Assembly: GCA_035999365.1 (NCBI GenBank)
Contig: DASYGT010000032.1
Span: 34,372 to 98,371 of the forward strand
DNA from: DASYGT01 sp035999365
GTDB lineage: Bacteria; Actinomycetota; Actinomycetes; Mycobacteriales; Jatrophihabitantaceae
Length of the DNA: 64,000 nt
Direction: 5' to 3'
The translations under genes were made by a program, and so were the position numbers. Every line of letters starts with the position of its first letter. Within the stretch, counting starts at the first letter, position 1. Below are positions 1-7,298 of the stretch, piece by piece. The notes under the pieces are model-generated. The model was not told the DNA's origin and did no database searches. It worked only from the letters and a program-made list of their open reading frames with translations.

Positions 1-510
1 GGGACAGTCCTCGAGACGGCGGCTCAAGTCACGTCGCTCGATCCACCTGCGCTGGATCGCGCGGTCGACCAGCCGCAGACCTTCGGGCACGGACAACGTG
101 CCGAGGTGGTCGAGCAGACTCCACACCCGCGTCGTGAGGGGAAGCGACGCATAAGTCGTGATCGCGGACGCCGGAACAAAGACCCGGTAGATGCGAGCGC
201 CGTACGGGCACACAACGTGCCGGCCGTTCGACAGCACCAGCTGCACCAACTCGGGCGGTTCGGCCACGAAGCCCCACAGGTGCGCCGCGGTCGCGAAGCC
301 GACAACGCCGCCGGTCGCCAGGACGGCGATCCACACCCGCGTCCGGTAGGTGACCGGTGCCCCTCGTACGACGAACACGCCAGGCGCGTGCCGGATCAGC
401 GCCCCGCTTCGCACGAGGCGGCTGACCGTCGTACTGCCCATTCCACAGCCGATCAGCTGTCGGCGCGTGATCGCGCCCGCCTGCGAAGACGCCACGTCGG
501 CCCAGCTCAT
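1..510 (-). CDS. AbiEi-like antitoxin/transcriptional regulator (partial, runs off window edge)
   Basis: Reading the minus strand from an ATG at 510 gives 170 open codons that are still in frame at base 1, so the C-terminus is missing. The N-terminus (MSWADVASSQAG, ITRRQL, then STTVSRLVRSG) looks like a short helix-turn-helix. It is followed by LIRHAPGVFVV and a Val/Ala-rich segment ending in AAHLWGF, the pattern of the N-terminal domain of AbiEi-family antitoxins and their DUF559-linked relatives. A second block contains LPLTTRVWSLLDHL and LVDRAIQRRW. No AbiEii toxin partner can be seen because the gene leaves the window. It is divergent from the response regulator, with 87 bp between starts. 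The fold call is from motif memory and is moderate. Confidence 0.65.
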   Translation of the reverse strand, partial: MSWADVASSQAGAITRRQLIGCGMGSTTVSRLVRSGALIRHAPGVFVVRGAPVTYRTRVWIAVLATGGVVGFATAAHLWGFVAEPPELVQLVLSNGRHVVCPYGARIYRVFVPASAITTYASLPLTTRVWSLLDHLGTLSVPEGLRLVDRAIQRRWIERRDLSRRLEDCP

Positions 511-517
511 CCGTCCG

Positions 518-562
518 ATCGTGTCCGATCGCGACCACGTGCTGGGCCGGATCGGACACGAT
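518..562. promoter_or_regulatory. 13-bp perfect inverted repeat in divergent intergenic region (candidate operator)
   Basis: The arms atcgtgtccgatc (518-530) and gatcggacacgat (550-562) are exact reverse complements separated by 19 bp. They lie between the divergent starts of the AbiEi-like gene (510) and the response regulator (598). The left arm is preceded by another gtccgatc (513-520). Because both flanking genes start here, an operator or overlapping promoters fits better than a terminator. The regulator that binds it is unknown; the AbiEi-like protein and the response regulator are the obvious candidates. Confidence 0.5.
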
Positions 563-597
563 GTGGACAACGCGCCGGGTGTGTACCGTTGCGCGCC

Positions 598-1329
598 ATG
601 GCGCAGGTGCTGCTCGTCGAGGACGACGGTGCCATCCGCACCGCGCTCACCCGGGCACTGCGCGACCAGGGCCACACCGTCACGGCGGTGTCGTCCGGAA
701 TGCCCGCGCTCACGACGGCGGTCGAGCAGAAGCCCGACGTCGTCCTGCTCGACCTCGGCCTGCCTGATATCGACGGCGCCGACGTCCTGTCGATGCTGCG
801 CGCAGTGAGTGCAGTCCCGGTGATCGTGGCGACGGCGCGTGACGACGAGTCCGAGATGGTGCGGTTGCTCGACCTCGGCGCCGACGACTACATCATCAAG
901 CCGTTCACTGCTGCACAGGTGACCGCACGCATCCGCGCGGTGATGCGGCGAACCGGCGGCACGGACGAGGACCCGGTAATCACGGTCGGCGGTCTCGTGA
1001 TCGACACGCGTAGCTATGAGGTCACCGTCGACGGGCGCCCGGTCGAACTCGCTCGCAAGGAATTCGAGCTGCTGCTGGCGCTGGCGCGGCGGGCCGGTGA
1101 GGTCGTGAGCAAGCGCGACCTGATGGCCGAGGTGTGGCAGCTGGCATGGGGCGGTTCGGACCGTACCGTGGACGTGCACCTGTCGTGGCTGCGACGCAAG
1201 CTCGGTGAGACGGCGCGCGAACCCCGGTACCTGCACAGCGTCAGGGGTGTCGGCGTGCGCCTCGTCGCACCGGATCCCAGGACAACGCCGCCCCTCTCCG
1301 ATGCCGCACCCGAGGAACGTACGCCGTGA
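598..1329 (+). CDS. OmpR/PhoB-family response regulator
   Basis: This 243-residue protein has a receiver domain (about 1-115) with acidic pocket E8-D9-D10, phospho-acceptor D52 in VLLDLGLP and the conserved Lys in YIIKPF. A winged-helix DNA-binding domain (about 130-230) contains RKEFELLLAL, VWQLAWGGSDRTVDVHLSWLR and VRGVGVRL. ATG 598 is preferred over the much longer upstream frame because the receiver begins at MAQVLLVEDD. The stop overlaps the GTG of the kinase gene (GTGA), so the two are translationally coupled. The target is unknown. The 11-bp-phased direct repeats at 2675-2694, just upstream of the redox gene cluster, are a plausible binding site. Confidence 0.95.
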   Translation: MAQVLLVEDDGAIRTALTRALRDQGHTVTAVSSGMPALTTAVEQKPDVVLLDLGLPDIDGADVLSMLRAVSAVPVIVATARDDESEMVRLLDLGADDYIIKPFTAAQVTARIRAVMRRTGGTDEDPVITVGGLVIDTRSYEVTVDGRPVELARKEFELLLALARRAGEVVSKRDLMAEVWQLAWGGSDRTVDVHLSWLRRKLGETAREPRYLHSVRGVGVRLVAPDPRTTPPLSDAAPEERTP

Positions 1330-2660
1330 GGCGCCGCATCCTCTTGCTCGTGGCCGGGGCCATCACCCTCGTCGTGCTGGCATTCGCCGTGCCGCTTGCC
1401 CTCCTCGTGCGGCACGTCGTCTATCAGGACGCGGCCAACGCGCTGCAGGACGAAGCGAATCAGATTGCGAACTATGTGCGGAGCAGCCGCACGCCGCCAA
1501 CATCCGCGCAGATAGCGAGCTTCGTCAAGACGTTGCCCACCGATCGCTCGGCGAGCGTGAAGCTCTCCGACTCCACCGTCGTGGGAACGGCACCACCGGG
1601 CGACCCGGCCCAGCTGCCACCGACTCCTCAGTTCGGGGGCGACCACAACGACGGCGGTCCCGGCGGCGGCGGCAGCAGCGGCCCTTCGCAGCCGAAGGCG
1701 GTGTCCTTCCACGGCGGCAAGCTCGCGCAGCTGCCCGTGCTCATCGGCCCGGACAACGGCGGCGAGATCGTCGTACGCGTGTACGCCTCGAGCGCCCAGC
1801 TGCACTCCGGCGAGAACGGCTGGTGGCTGCTGCTCGCCGGTTCGAGCATCGGATTGCTGCTGCTCGGCATCGTGGCGGCTGAGCTGCTGACGCGGCGGCT
1901 GGTGCGACCTCTCGTCCACACTGCGCAGACTGCCAACCGTATGAGCGCCGGCGACGTATCAGCGCGCGCGCCGACAGACGGGCCGCACGAGATCGCCGAC
2001 GTCGGCGCAGCGCTCAACCGCCTCGGCGACCGCATCGACGAGCTCATCGCCGAAGAGCGCGAGACCGTGGCCGATCTGTCTCACCGGCTGCGCACCCCGC
2101 TCACGGCACTGCGCCTGGATGCCGAGGCGCTGCACGATCCGGATGAGGCTGAGCGGGTCAGCGCGCATGTGGGTGCGCTGGAACGCACTCTCACCGCGGT
2201 CATCCACGCGGCGCGCCGGCCGCAGCGCGAGGGACGCATGCCCTCCTGCGACGCCACCGCCGTGGTCGCCGAACGGGTCGCGTTCTGGTCCGCTCTCGCC
2301 GAGGACCAGGGGCGTGCCCAGACCGTTGAGCTGCCGGACTCCGCTCTGCTCGTCCGTGCGTCTGCCGACGATCTGGCCGCGGCCGTCGACGCGCTCGTCG
2401 AGAACGTCGTGGCCCACACACCTGAGGGTGTTCCGTTCGCCGTCCGGCTGTGGGAAGACACGGGAGCACATCTGGAGATCTCGGACGATGGGCCGGGTCT
2501 GCCGCCGTTCGCCCTGGTGCGCGGGCGTAGTGATCGGGGTTCGAGCGGCCTCGGCCTCGACATCGCCCGGCGTTGCGCCGAGGCCGGAGGCGGCTCGATG
2601 ACGATGACGTCGGGACCGTCCGGCGGAGCCGTGATCACGCTGCACCTGGGGCGTCCCTGA
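1326..2660 (+). CDS. Sensor histidine kinase, HAMP type
   Basis: This 444-residue membrane kinase begins at a GTG overlapping the regulator stop. TM1 is at about 4-28. A periplasmic region of about 135 residues includes a Gly/Asp-rich stretch (GDHNDGGPGGGG). TM2 is at about 168-190, followed by a HAMP linker, a DHp helix with phospho-acceptor His near 251 (DLSHRLRTPLTAL), and an ATPase domain with the N box (VDALVENVV), DDGPGLPPF and GLGLDIARR. The sensor region matches no ligand-binding fold I recognise. Its position just upstream of an electron-transfer module suggests a redox or envelope signal, but that is inference. Confidence 0.93.
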   Translation: MRRRILLLVAGAITLVVLAFAVPLALLVRHVVYQDAANALQDEANQIANYVRSSRTPPTSAQIASFVKTLPTDRSASVKLSDSTVVGTAPPGDPAQLPPTPQFGGDHNDGGPGGGGSSGPSQPKAVSFHGGKLAQLPVLIGPDNGGEIVVRVYASSAQLHSGENGWWLLLAGSSIGLLLLGIVAAELLTRRLVRPLVHTAQTANRMSAGDVSARAPTDGPHEIADVGAALNRLGDRIDELIAEERETVADLSHRLRTPLTALRLDAEALHDPDEAERVSAHVGALERTLTAVIHAARRPQREGRMPSCDATAVVAERVAFWSALAEDQGRAQTVELPDSALLVRASADDLAAAVDALVENVVAHTPEGVPFAVRLWEDTGAHLEISDDGPGLPPFALVRGRSDRGSSGLGLDIARRCAEAGGGSMTMTSGPSGGAVITLHLGRP

Positions 2661-2674
2661 TTCCTCCAGGGAAT

Positions 2675-2694
2675 CGCATGATCAACGCATGATC
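2675..2694. promoter_or_regulatory. Tandem direct repeat, 11-bp phase (candidate response-regulator box)
   Basis: The 9-mer cgcatgatc occurs at 2675-2683 and again at 2686-2694, so the two copies start 11 bp apart, one helical turn. OmpR/PhoB-family regulators characteristically bind such phased direct repeats. The site lies 15 bp after the kinase stop and about 90 bp before the start of the downstream cluster. No convincing -10/-35 pair was found near it. Confidence 0.4.
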
Positions 2695-2782
2695 TGCACA
2701 CGGGCGATCCACACCCCGGCTTAGGAATGTCTTGACGCTGCGGTGATGCGGCCCTGACCCGCGGGGCCTGATCGTGGTTCCC

Positions 2783-3103
2783 ATGACCGAGAACCCGAAC
2801 AAGCCCAAGCTCGTCCGACGGGCCGGCGTTGCTGGAGCGGCCGCGGCCGTGGCGGGTGCCGCGCTGACCGCGACCCTTGTCGCCGGCGTCAGCCATTCCG
2901 TCAGCGCCACATCCTCTTCCGGCTCGACCACGTCCACCAAGTCCACAACGTCATCCGGTACCTCGAACAACTCGACCTCGCCAGTGACGTCGCCCGCGAC
3001 ATCGCCAGCGACCACGTCGAATACCTCGTCGAGCACCTCGTCGAGCGGTGTCGGCTCGGCGAGCCAGAGCTCCTCGACGCAGGGCGGGAGCCACGGCTCA
3101 TGA
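2783..3103 (+). CDS. Ser/Thr-rich membrane-anchored or exported small protein
   Basis: The 106-residue product has a basic N-terminus (NKPKLVRR), one hydrophobic Ala/Val segment (about 14-40) ending near VSATSSS, and then about 60 residues made almost wholly of Ser, Thr, Gly, Asn and Pro. No folded domain is visible. The first segment could be a signal peptide or an N-terminal anchor, leaving a disordered, probably glycosylated tail outside. ATG 2783 is used; a GTG at 2774 in the same frame is the alternative. The stop overlaps the ATG of the ApbE gene. The position suggests a partner of the flavinyltransferase or heme protein, but it has no canonical FMN-attachment motif. Confidence 0.7.
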   Translation: MTENPNKPKLVRRAGVAGAAAAVAGAALTATLVAGVSHSVSATSSSGSTTSTKSTTSSGTSNNSTSPVTSPATSPATTSNTSSSTSSSGVGSASQSSSTQGGSHGS

Positions 3104-4020
3104 CCAGCGACGCAACCTACAGCGTTCGGGCCTGGAGCTGCACGATGCGGCTGACGGTCAGCGACGATCGCGTGCTCGGCCGTGCGACGCGCGACTTCAC
3201 GGCGCTACTCGATCGCGTGGACCACGCGGCGAGCCGCTTTCGGCCCGACTCCGCGCTGTCGACGGCGAACGCTCGCGCCGGACGCCCGACACCCGTGCCC
3301 ATGCTGCTCGCGCAACTGGTGAGTGCCGCACTCGACGCCGCGGCGAGCACTGCCGGTGCTGTCGATCCCACGATCGGCCGCTCGATGCATGCGATCGGAT
3401 ACGACCGGGACATCGCCGCGATCGAGACGGACGGGCCCGCAGCCCGGACGGGCGTCCAGGCGCGCGATTGGCGGGACGTGCGCGTCGATCGCGAGGTCGG
3501 CCTGCTCACCGTTCCGGTCGGCACCGCACTCGACCTCGGCGCCACGGCGAAGGCCTATACGGCGGACTTCGCGGCACGTGTCATCAGCCGGCGTTATGGG
3601 GTCGCGGTGCTGGTGGAGCTGGGCGGTGACATCGCTGTCGCCGGCGACCGTCCGAACGGTTGGCAGATCCGCGTCGCTGAGCGCGAGGGAGCACACGGCC
3701 AGATCGTGACGATTCACCGCGGAGGCCTAACCACCTCGACGACCACGATTCGCCGCTGGACGCGCGGCGACGAGAGCGTGCATCACATCATCGATCCGAG
3801 AACGGGCCGACCAGCCGAAGGGCCGTGGCGAACTGCATCGGTCTACGCCGAGTCGGCATTGGCCGCGAACACGGCCAGCACCGCCGCGATCGTGCTGGCT
3901 GCCGACGCGGACAGGTGGCTCGATACGCACGGCTATGCAGCGCGCTTGCTCAGCGTCGACGGCGCGGTGCACTACGTCGGCGCCTGGCCCCACGATCAGC
4001 GCAGCGCGGCGGTGGCGTGA
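3100..4020 (+). CDS. FAD:protein FMN transferase (ApbE family)
   Basis: ApbE enzymes cleave FAD and attach FMN covalently to a Thr/Ser of a target flavoprotein, using Mg2+. The 306-residue protein shows the family signatures in order: FRPDSALSTAN near 45, VDPTIGRSM near 90, DLGATAKAYTADFAAR near 147 (usually DLGGIAKGYA), VELGGDIAV near 170, and HHIIDPRTGRP near 228. There is no signal peptide or lipobox, so it should act in the cytoplasm, unlike many ApbE lipoproteins. The ATG overlaps the preceding stop and its own stop shares a base with the next ATG, so it is in a tight operon. Its flavin-acceptor substrate is not evident in this window. Confidence 0.9.
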   Translation: MTSDATYSVRAWSCTMRLTVSDDRVLGRATRDFTALLDRVDHAASRFRPDSALSTANARAGRPTPVPMLLAQLVSAALDAAASTAGAVDPTIGRSMHAIGYDRDIAAIETDGPAARTGVQARDWRDVRVDREVGLLTVPVGTALDLGATAKAYTADFAARVISRRYGVAVLVELGGDIAVAGDRPNGWQIRVAEREGAHGQIVTIHRGGLTTSTTTIRRWTRGDESVHHIIDPRTGRPAEGPWRTASVYAESALAANTASTAAIVLAADADRWLDTHGYAARLLSVDGAVHYVGAWPHDQRSAAVA

Positions 4021-4595
4021 TGACGGTCTGGTACGTGGCGCGCGGCGCCGGCCTCGCGGCCCTCGTCCTGCTCACCGTTTCCACCGCTCTAGGCGCGCTC
4101 ATGAGCGGACGAATTCCCGCATCGCCGACCGCTCGCGTCGTGATGCACTACGTGCATCGAGCCGTCGCGACAACTGCGCTGGCCGTCCTCGGCCTGCACT
4201 TGTCGATGATCCTTGCCGACTCTTTCGCGCATGTCAGCCTCGTCGGCGCCTTGGTACCGTTCCGCTCCGCCTTCCGGGCATTCTGGGTCGGCCTCGGGAC
4301 CCTCGCCGCCTATAGTTTCGTGCTGGTCGCATCGACGGGTTTCCTGCGGCGGCGGATGGCGAGCTCGCCGAGTGCGGCACGCTTGTGGCGCTCGATCCAC
4401 ATGAGCGCCTACGCCGGCTGGGGCATGGCGATGCTGCACGGTCTGCGGTCAGGCACGGACACCGCCGTGCCGTGGGTGCGCTGGCTCTACGTCGCGTGCG
4501 GAGCAGCGGTTGCAGCCTCCATCGCAGTACGCGTCGCCAGCCGCGGACAACGGGCCGTCGTGCGTCCGGCTCAGCACCTGGCGATGTCGCGATGA
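4020..4595 (+). CDS. Heme-binding membrane protein, ferric reductase-like transmembrane family
   Basis: This 191-residue protein has about five hydrophobic helices. Histidines occur in pairs inside them: VMHYVHRAV and LGLHLSM in one region, SIHMSAYAGWG and AMLHGLRSG in another. This is the layout of bis-His heme ligands in ferric-reductase-like and cytochrome b561-type domains. There is no FAD/NADPH domain, so electrons must come from partners, plausibly the NuoF-like protein and the ferredoxin encoded next. The start ATG overlaps the ApbE stop by one base, and its end overlaps the NuoF-like ATG (ATGA). Confidence 0.82.
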   Translation: MTVWYVARGAGLAALVLLTVSTALGALMSGRIPASPTARVVMHYVHRAVATTALAVLGLHLSMILADSFAHVSLVGALVPFRSAFRAFWVGLGTLAAYSFVLVASTGFLRRRMASSPSAARLWRSIHMSAYAGWGMAMLHGLRSGTDTAVPWVRWLYVACGAAVAASIAVRVASRGQRAVVRPAQHLAMSR

Positions 4596-5833
4596 CTGCC
4601 ACGATGAACTTCGCCACGGCACGGACTGTGCAGGGCGCCACGTGGACGATTGGCGCGCCCCGCCTGCTTGCCGGCCTTGACCGGCACGCCACGCTCGACC
4701 TGCGCGCGCACCTCGAGACGCACGGCGCACTCCCGAGTGCTGATCTACAACGACTGCTCGACCACCTTGACGCGATCGCACTGGCCGGCCGTGGCGGCGC
4801 AGGGTTCCCGCTCGCCGCGAAGATCCGTGCACTCAAGGGTGGCCGGCCTGAGGTGATCGTCAATGGCACGGAAGGCGAGCCCGGAAGCGACAAGGACCGC
4901 ACACTCTTGCGCCGCTCACCGCATCTGGTGATCGACGGCGCCCTCGCGTTGGCGAGTACGTTGAGCGCCCGCGACGTGCGCATCGCGGTGCACGATGCCG
5001 CCACCGCGGCACGGGTGCGTGACGCGCTCGCCGAGCGCAGCGACGCCGGCCGCGTTCAGGTGCGGCAGATCGACGGCGGCTTCGTCTCCGGAGAGGCGCG
5101 CGCGCTTGTGCGGGCGCTCTCTGGCGGACCGGCGCTTCCTCCTGGGCGACGTGAACACGCGACCGAACGCGGACAGCTCGTACTCAATGCCGAATCCGCG
5201 GCCCAGGTCGCGGTCGCACTGCGGATGGGTTGGCGCCGATACGCCGATACGGGCAGTCGCGGCGAGCCGGGCACCACGCTGCTGACCCTCGGCGGAGCGG
5301 TCGACAACCCCGGTGTGGTCGAGATCCCGATCGGCACGCCGCTCGGCATCGTTCTCGCGGCGGCGGGCGCCCGCTCTCCGCAAGCTGCCGTCATCGGCGG
5401 CTATCACGGCAGCTGGCTGGCCCCGAACCCGTCGATCGAGCTGTCGCGGGCCGGTCTGAAGTCGGCGGGCGGCACGCTCGGCGCCGGCGTGATCCTTGTC
5501 GTCGGCGACGACACCTGTGCGCTCGGCGAACTCGCTGCAGCCACGAATTGGCTGGCCGGTGAGTCCGCGAAGCAGTGCGGTCCGTGCATGTTCGGGCTTC
5601 CCGCACTCGCGCAGGACGTCTCCGCGCTGCGCCGCGGGCAGCCGTCAGCGGTAGAGGTCGCGTTGCGCCACGCCCGCAGCGTCGACGGCCGTGGCGCATG
5701 CGCGCACCCCGACGGTACGGCGCGATTCGTGACGTCGGCGCTGCACCTGCTGCAGGACGAGACGCACCTGCACCTGCACGGCGGGTGCGGGCGCCCGACC
5801 CGCGGGCACCTCCCGATCGGAAAGCAGCCATGA
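4592..5833 (+). CDS. NuoF-like flavin/iron-sulfur oxidoreductase with SLBB domain
   Basis: This 413-residue protein resembles the 51-kDa subunit of complex I. GRGGAGFPLAAKI (about 67-80) and VNGTEGEPGSDKDR (about 89) form the FMN/NADH region. An SLBB domain lies at about 225-310 (TLGGAVDNPGVVEIPIGTPL). The C-terminal iron-sulfur segment reads ESAKQCGPCMFG and later RGACAHPDG. Relative to classical NuoF (ESCGKCTPC), the first cluster cysteine is Ala, leaving three conserved Cys, so a 3Fe-4S or altered cluster is possible. No NuoE or NuoG is nearby. It probably moves electrons between NAD(P)H, the adjacent ferredoxin and the heme protein. Confidence 0.85.
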   Translation: MTATMNFATARTVQGATWTIGAPRLLAGLDRHATLDLRAHLETHGALPSADLQRLLDHLDAIALAGRGGAGFPLAAKIRALKGGRPEVIVNGTEGEPGSDKDRTLLRRSPHLVIDGALALASTLSARDVRIAVHDAATAARVRDALAERSDAGRVQVRQIDGGFVSGEARALVRALSGGPALPPGRREHATERGQLVLNAESAAQVAVALRMGWRRYADTGSRGEPGTTLLTLGGAVDNPGVVEIPIGTPLGIVLAAAGARSPQAAVIGGYHGSWLAPNPSIELSRAGLKSAGGTLGAGVILVVGDDTCALGELAAATNWLAGESAKQCGPCMFGLPALAQDVSALRRGQPSAVEVALRHARSVDGRGACAHPDGTARFVTSALHLLQDETHLHLHGGCGRPTRGHLPIGKQP

Positions 5834-6039
5834 CATCAACGACGACCACCACCGGAATCGACATCGACTGGACGCTGTGCGACGGCCATGGACTCTGCGC
5901 CGCCGTGTTGCCGCGCCACATCACCCGTGACGAGTGGGGTTTCCCCGTCCTGCACGGCGTCGAGGCAGCAGACGAAGCAGCACTGCGTCGAGTCGTGAGT
6001 GTCTGCCCGGCTCTGGCCCTGCGCCTTCGCTCCGCATGA
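5830..6039 (+). CDS. Small ferredoxin, probably 3Fe-4S
   Basis: This 69-residue acidic protein has a Cys-x5-Cys pair (CDGHGLC) and a distal Cys-Pro (SVCPALAL), three cysteines in the pattern of actinobacterial 3Fe-4S ferredoxins that serve cytochromes P450 and other oxidoreductases. The ATG overlaps the stop of the NuoF-like gene, so the two are almost certainly co-translated and are likely redox partners. No P450 lies nearby. Confidence 0.85.
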   Translation: MTSTTTTTGIDIDWTLCDGHGLCAAVLPRHITRDEWGFPVLHGVEAADEAALRRVVSVCPALALRLRSA

Positions 6040-6056
6040 ACGGAAGGGGCCGACCC

Positions 6057-7298
6057 ATGACACTCACTGCGGCACATCCGCCGCCTGACATCACACCGTC
6101 CGTCATTGATGTGGAAATCGTCGTTCCGATTTTCAACGAGGAGCGTGACCTCGCACAAAGCGTGCGACGGTTGCGCACATTTCTCGATGACCAGTTCCCG
6201 TTCACGGCAGTCATCACGATCGCCGACAACGCGAGCACTGACGCAACCTGGGGCATCGCCACGACACTGGCCGACGAACTCGGCGGCGTCACAGCCGTTC
6301 ATCTCGATGCCAAGGGGCGCGGCCGCGCACTGCACGACTCGTGGCTGGCCAGCTCGGCTCGCGTCGTCGCCTACATGGACGTCGACCTGTCGACGGACCT
6401 CAATGCGCTGTTGCCGCTGGTCGCCCCGCTGATGTCCGGGCACAGCGACGTCGCCATCGGTAGCCGGTTGACCCGCACCGCGCGCGTCGTGCGCGGGCCC
6501 AAGCGAGAGTTCATCTCCCGTTGCTACAACCTGGTGCTGCGCACGACGCTGCACGCGCGGTTCTCGGACGCGCAGTGCGGGTTCAAAGCGATGCGCGCCG
6601 ACTGCGCCCGAGCGCTACTGCCGCATGTGCTCGACAGGGCGTGGTTCTTCGACACGGAATTGCTCGTCCTGGCCGAGCGCAGCGGGCTGCGCATCGCTGA
6701 GGTCCCGGTGGACTGGATCGACGACCCAGACAGTCGGGTAGACATCGTTGCCACCGCCATGGCAGACCTGCGCGGGATCGCCCGGGTCGGACGTGCGCTG
6801 GTGCGCGGCGATCTGCCGGTTCGCGAGTTGGGTCAGCAACTCGGGCGCGGTCCGGTGGAGGTTGCTGGCGTTGCGCCATCGTTCGCGCGCCAGGCGTTGC
6901 GGTTCGGCGCGATCGGCGTGCTCAGCACGCTGGCTTATCTGATGCTGTTCGTGCTGTTCCGGCCCGCCGGCGCGCAGGTTGCCAACCTTGTTGCACTGCT
7001 GCTCACTGCGGTGGCCAACACGGCCGCCAACCGCCGATTCACGTTCGGCGTGCGGGGGGCAGGCGCAGCCAGGCATCAACTGCAGGGCCTGGTCGTGTTC
7101 GCTGTCGGCCTCGCCGTGACGAGCGGCGCTCTCGCTGCTCTCTCGGCATCCGTCCACCGTCCGGCACGCGCACTCGAACTGTCCGTATTGATAGGCGCCA
7201 ACCTCGTGGCCACCGTGCTGCGTTTCGTCCTGCTGCGTGAGTGGGTGTTCGCCGGACGGCGATCGCCCGCCCGCACCACTCTGGAGGCACCCCGATGA
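6057..7298 (+). CDS. Glycosyltransferase family 2 fused to a GtrA-like membrane domain
   Basis: This 413-residue protein joins a cytosolic GT2 domain (about 15-240: VPIFNEE, ADNASTDAT, DVDLSTDL as the metal-binding DxD region, and AQCGFKAMRA) to a GtrA-like four-helix domain (about 270-400, RQALRFGAIGVLST through REWVF). Such dolichol-phosphate-mannose-synthase-like enzymes charge polyprenyl phosphate with a sugar, and GtrA domains help move the lipid-linked sugar across the membrane. ATG 6057 has a GGAAGGGG site 8 bp upstream; an in-frame ATG at 6036 overlaps the ferredoxin stop. It probably supplies the lipid-linked sugar used by the GT39-like enzyme that overlaps it. Confidence 0.9.
   Translation: MTLTAAHPPPDITPSVIDVEIVVPIFNEERDLAQSVRRLRTFLDDQFPFTAVITIADNASTDATWGIATTLADELGGVTAVHLDAKGRGRALHDSWLASSARVVAYMDVDLSTDLNALLPLVAPLMSGHSDVAIGSRLTRTARVVRGPKREFISRCYNLVLRTTLHARFSDAQCGFKAMRADCARALLPHVLDRAWFFDTELLVLAERSGLRIAEVPVDWIDDPDSRVDIVATAMADLRGIARVGRALVRGDLPVRELGQQLGRGPVEVAGVAPSFARQALRFGAIGVLSTLAYLMLFVLFRPAGAQVANLVALLLTAVANTAANRRFTFGVRGAGAARHQLQGLVVFAVGLAVTSGALAALSASVHRPARALELSVLIGANLVATVLRFVLLREWVFAGRRSPARTTLEAPR

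Noticed and set aside
29..559. 176-codon minus-strand frame at the left edge
   Set aside because: It has no recognisable domain and is Arg-rich; the neighbouring frame from 510 gives the AbiEi-like protein.
106..597. N-terminal extension of the response regulator
   Set aside because: The receiver begins at ATG 598; the upstream in-frame sequence is antisense to the AbiEi-like gene and lacks a domain.
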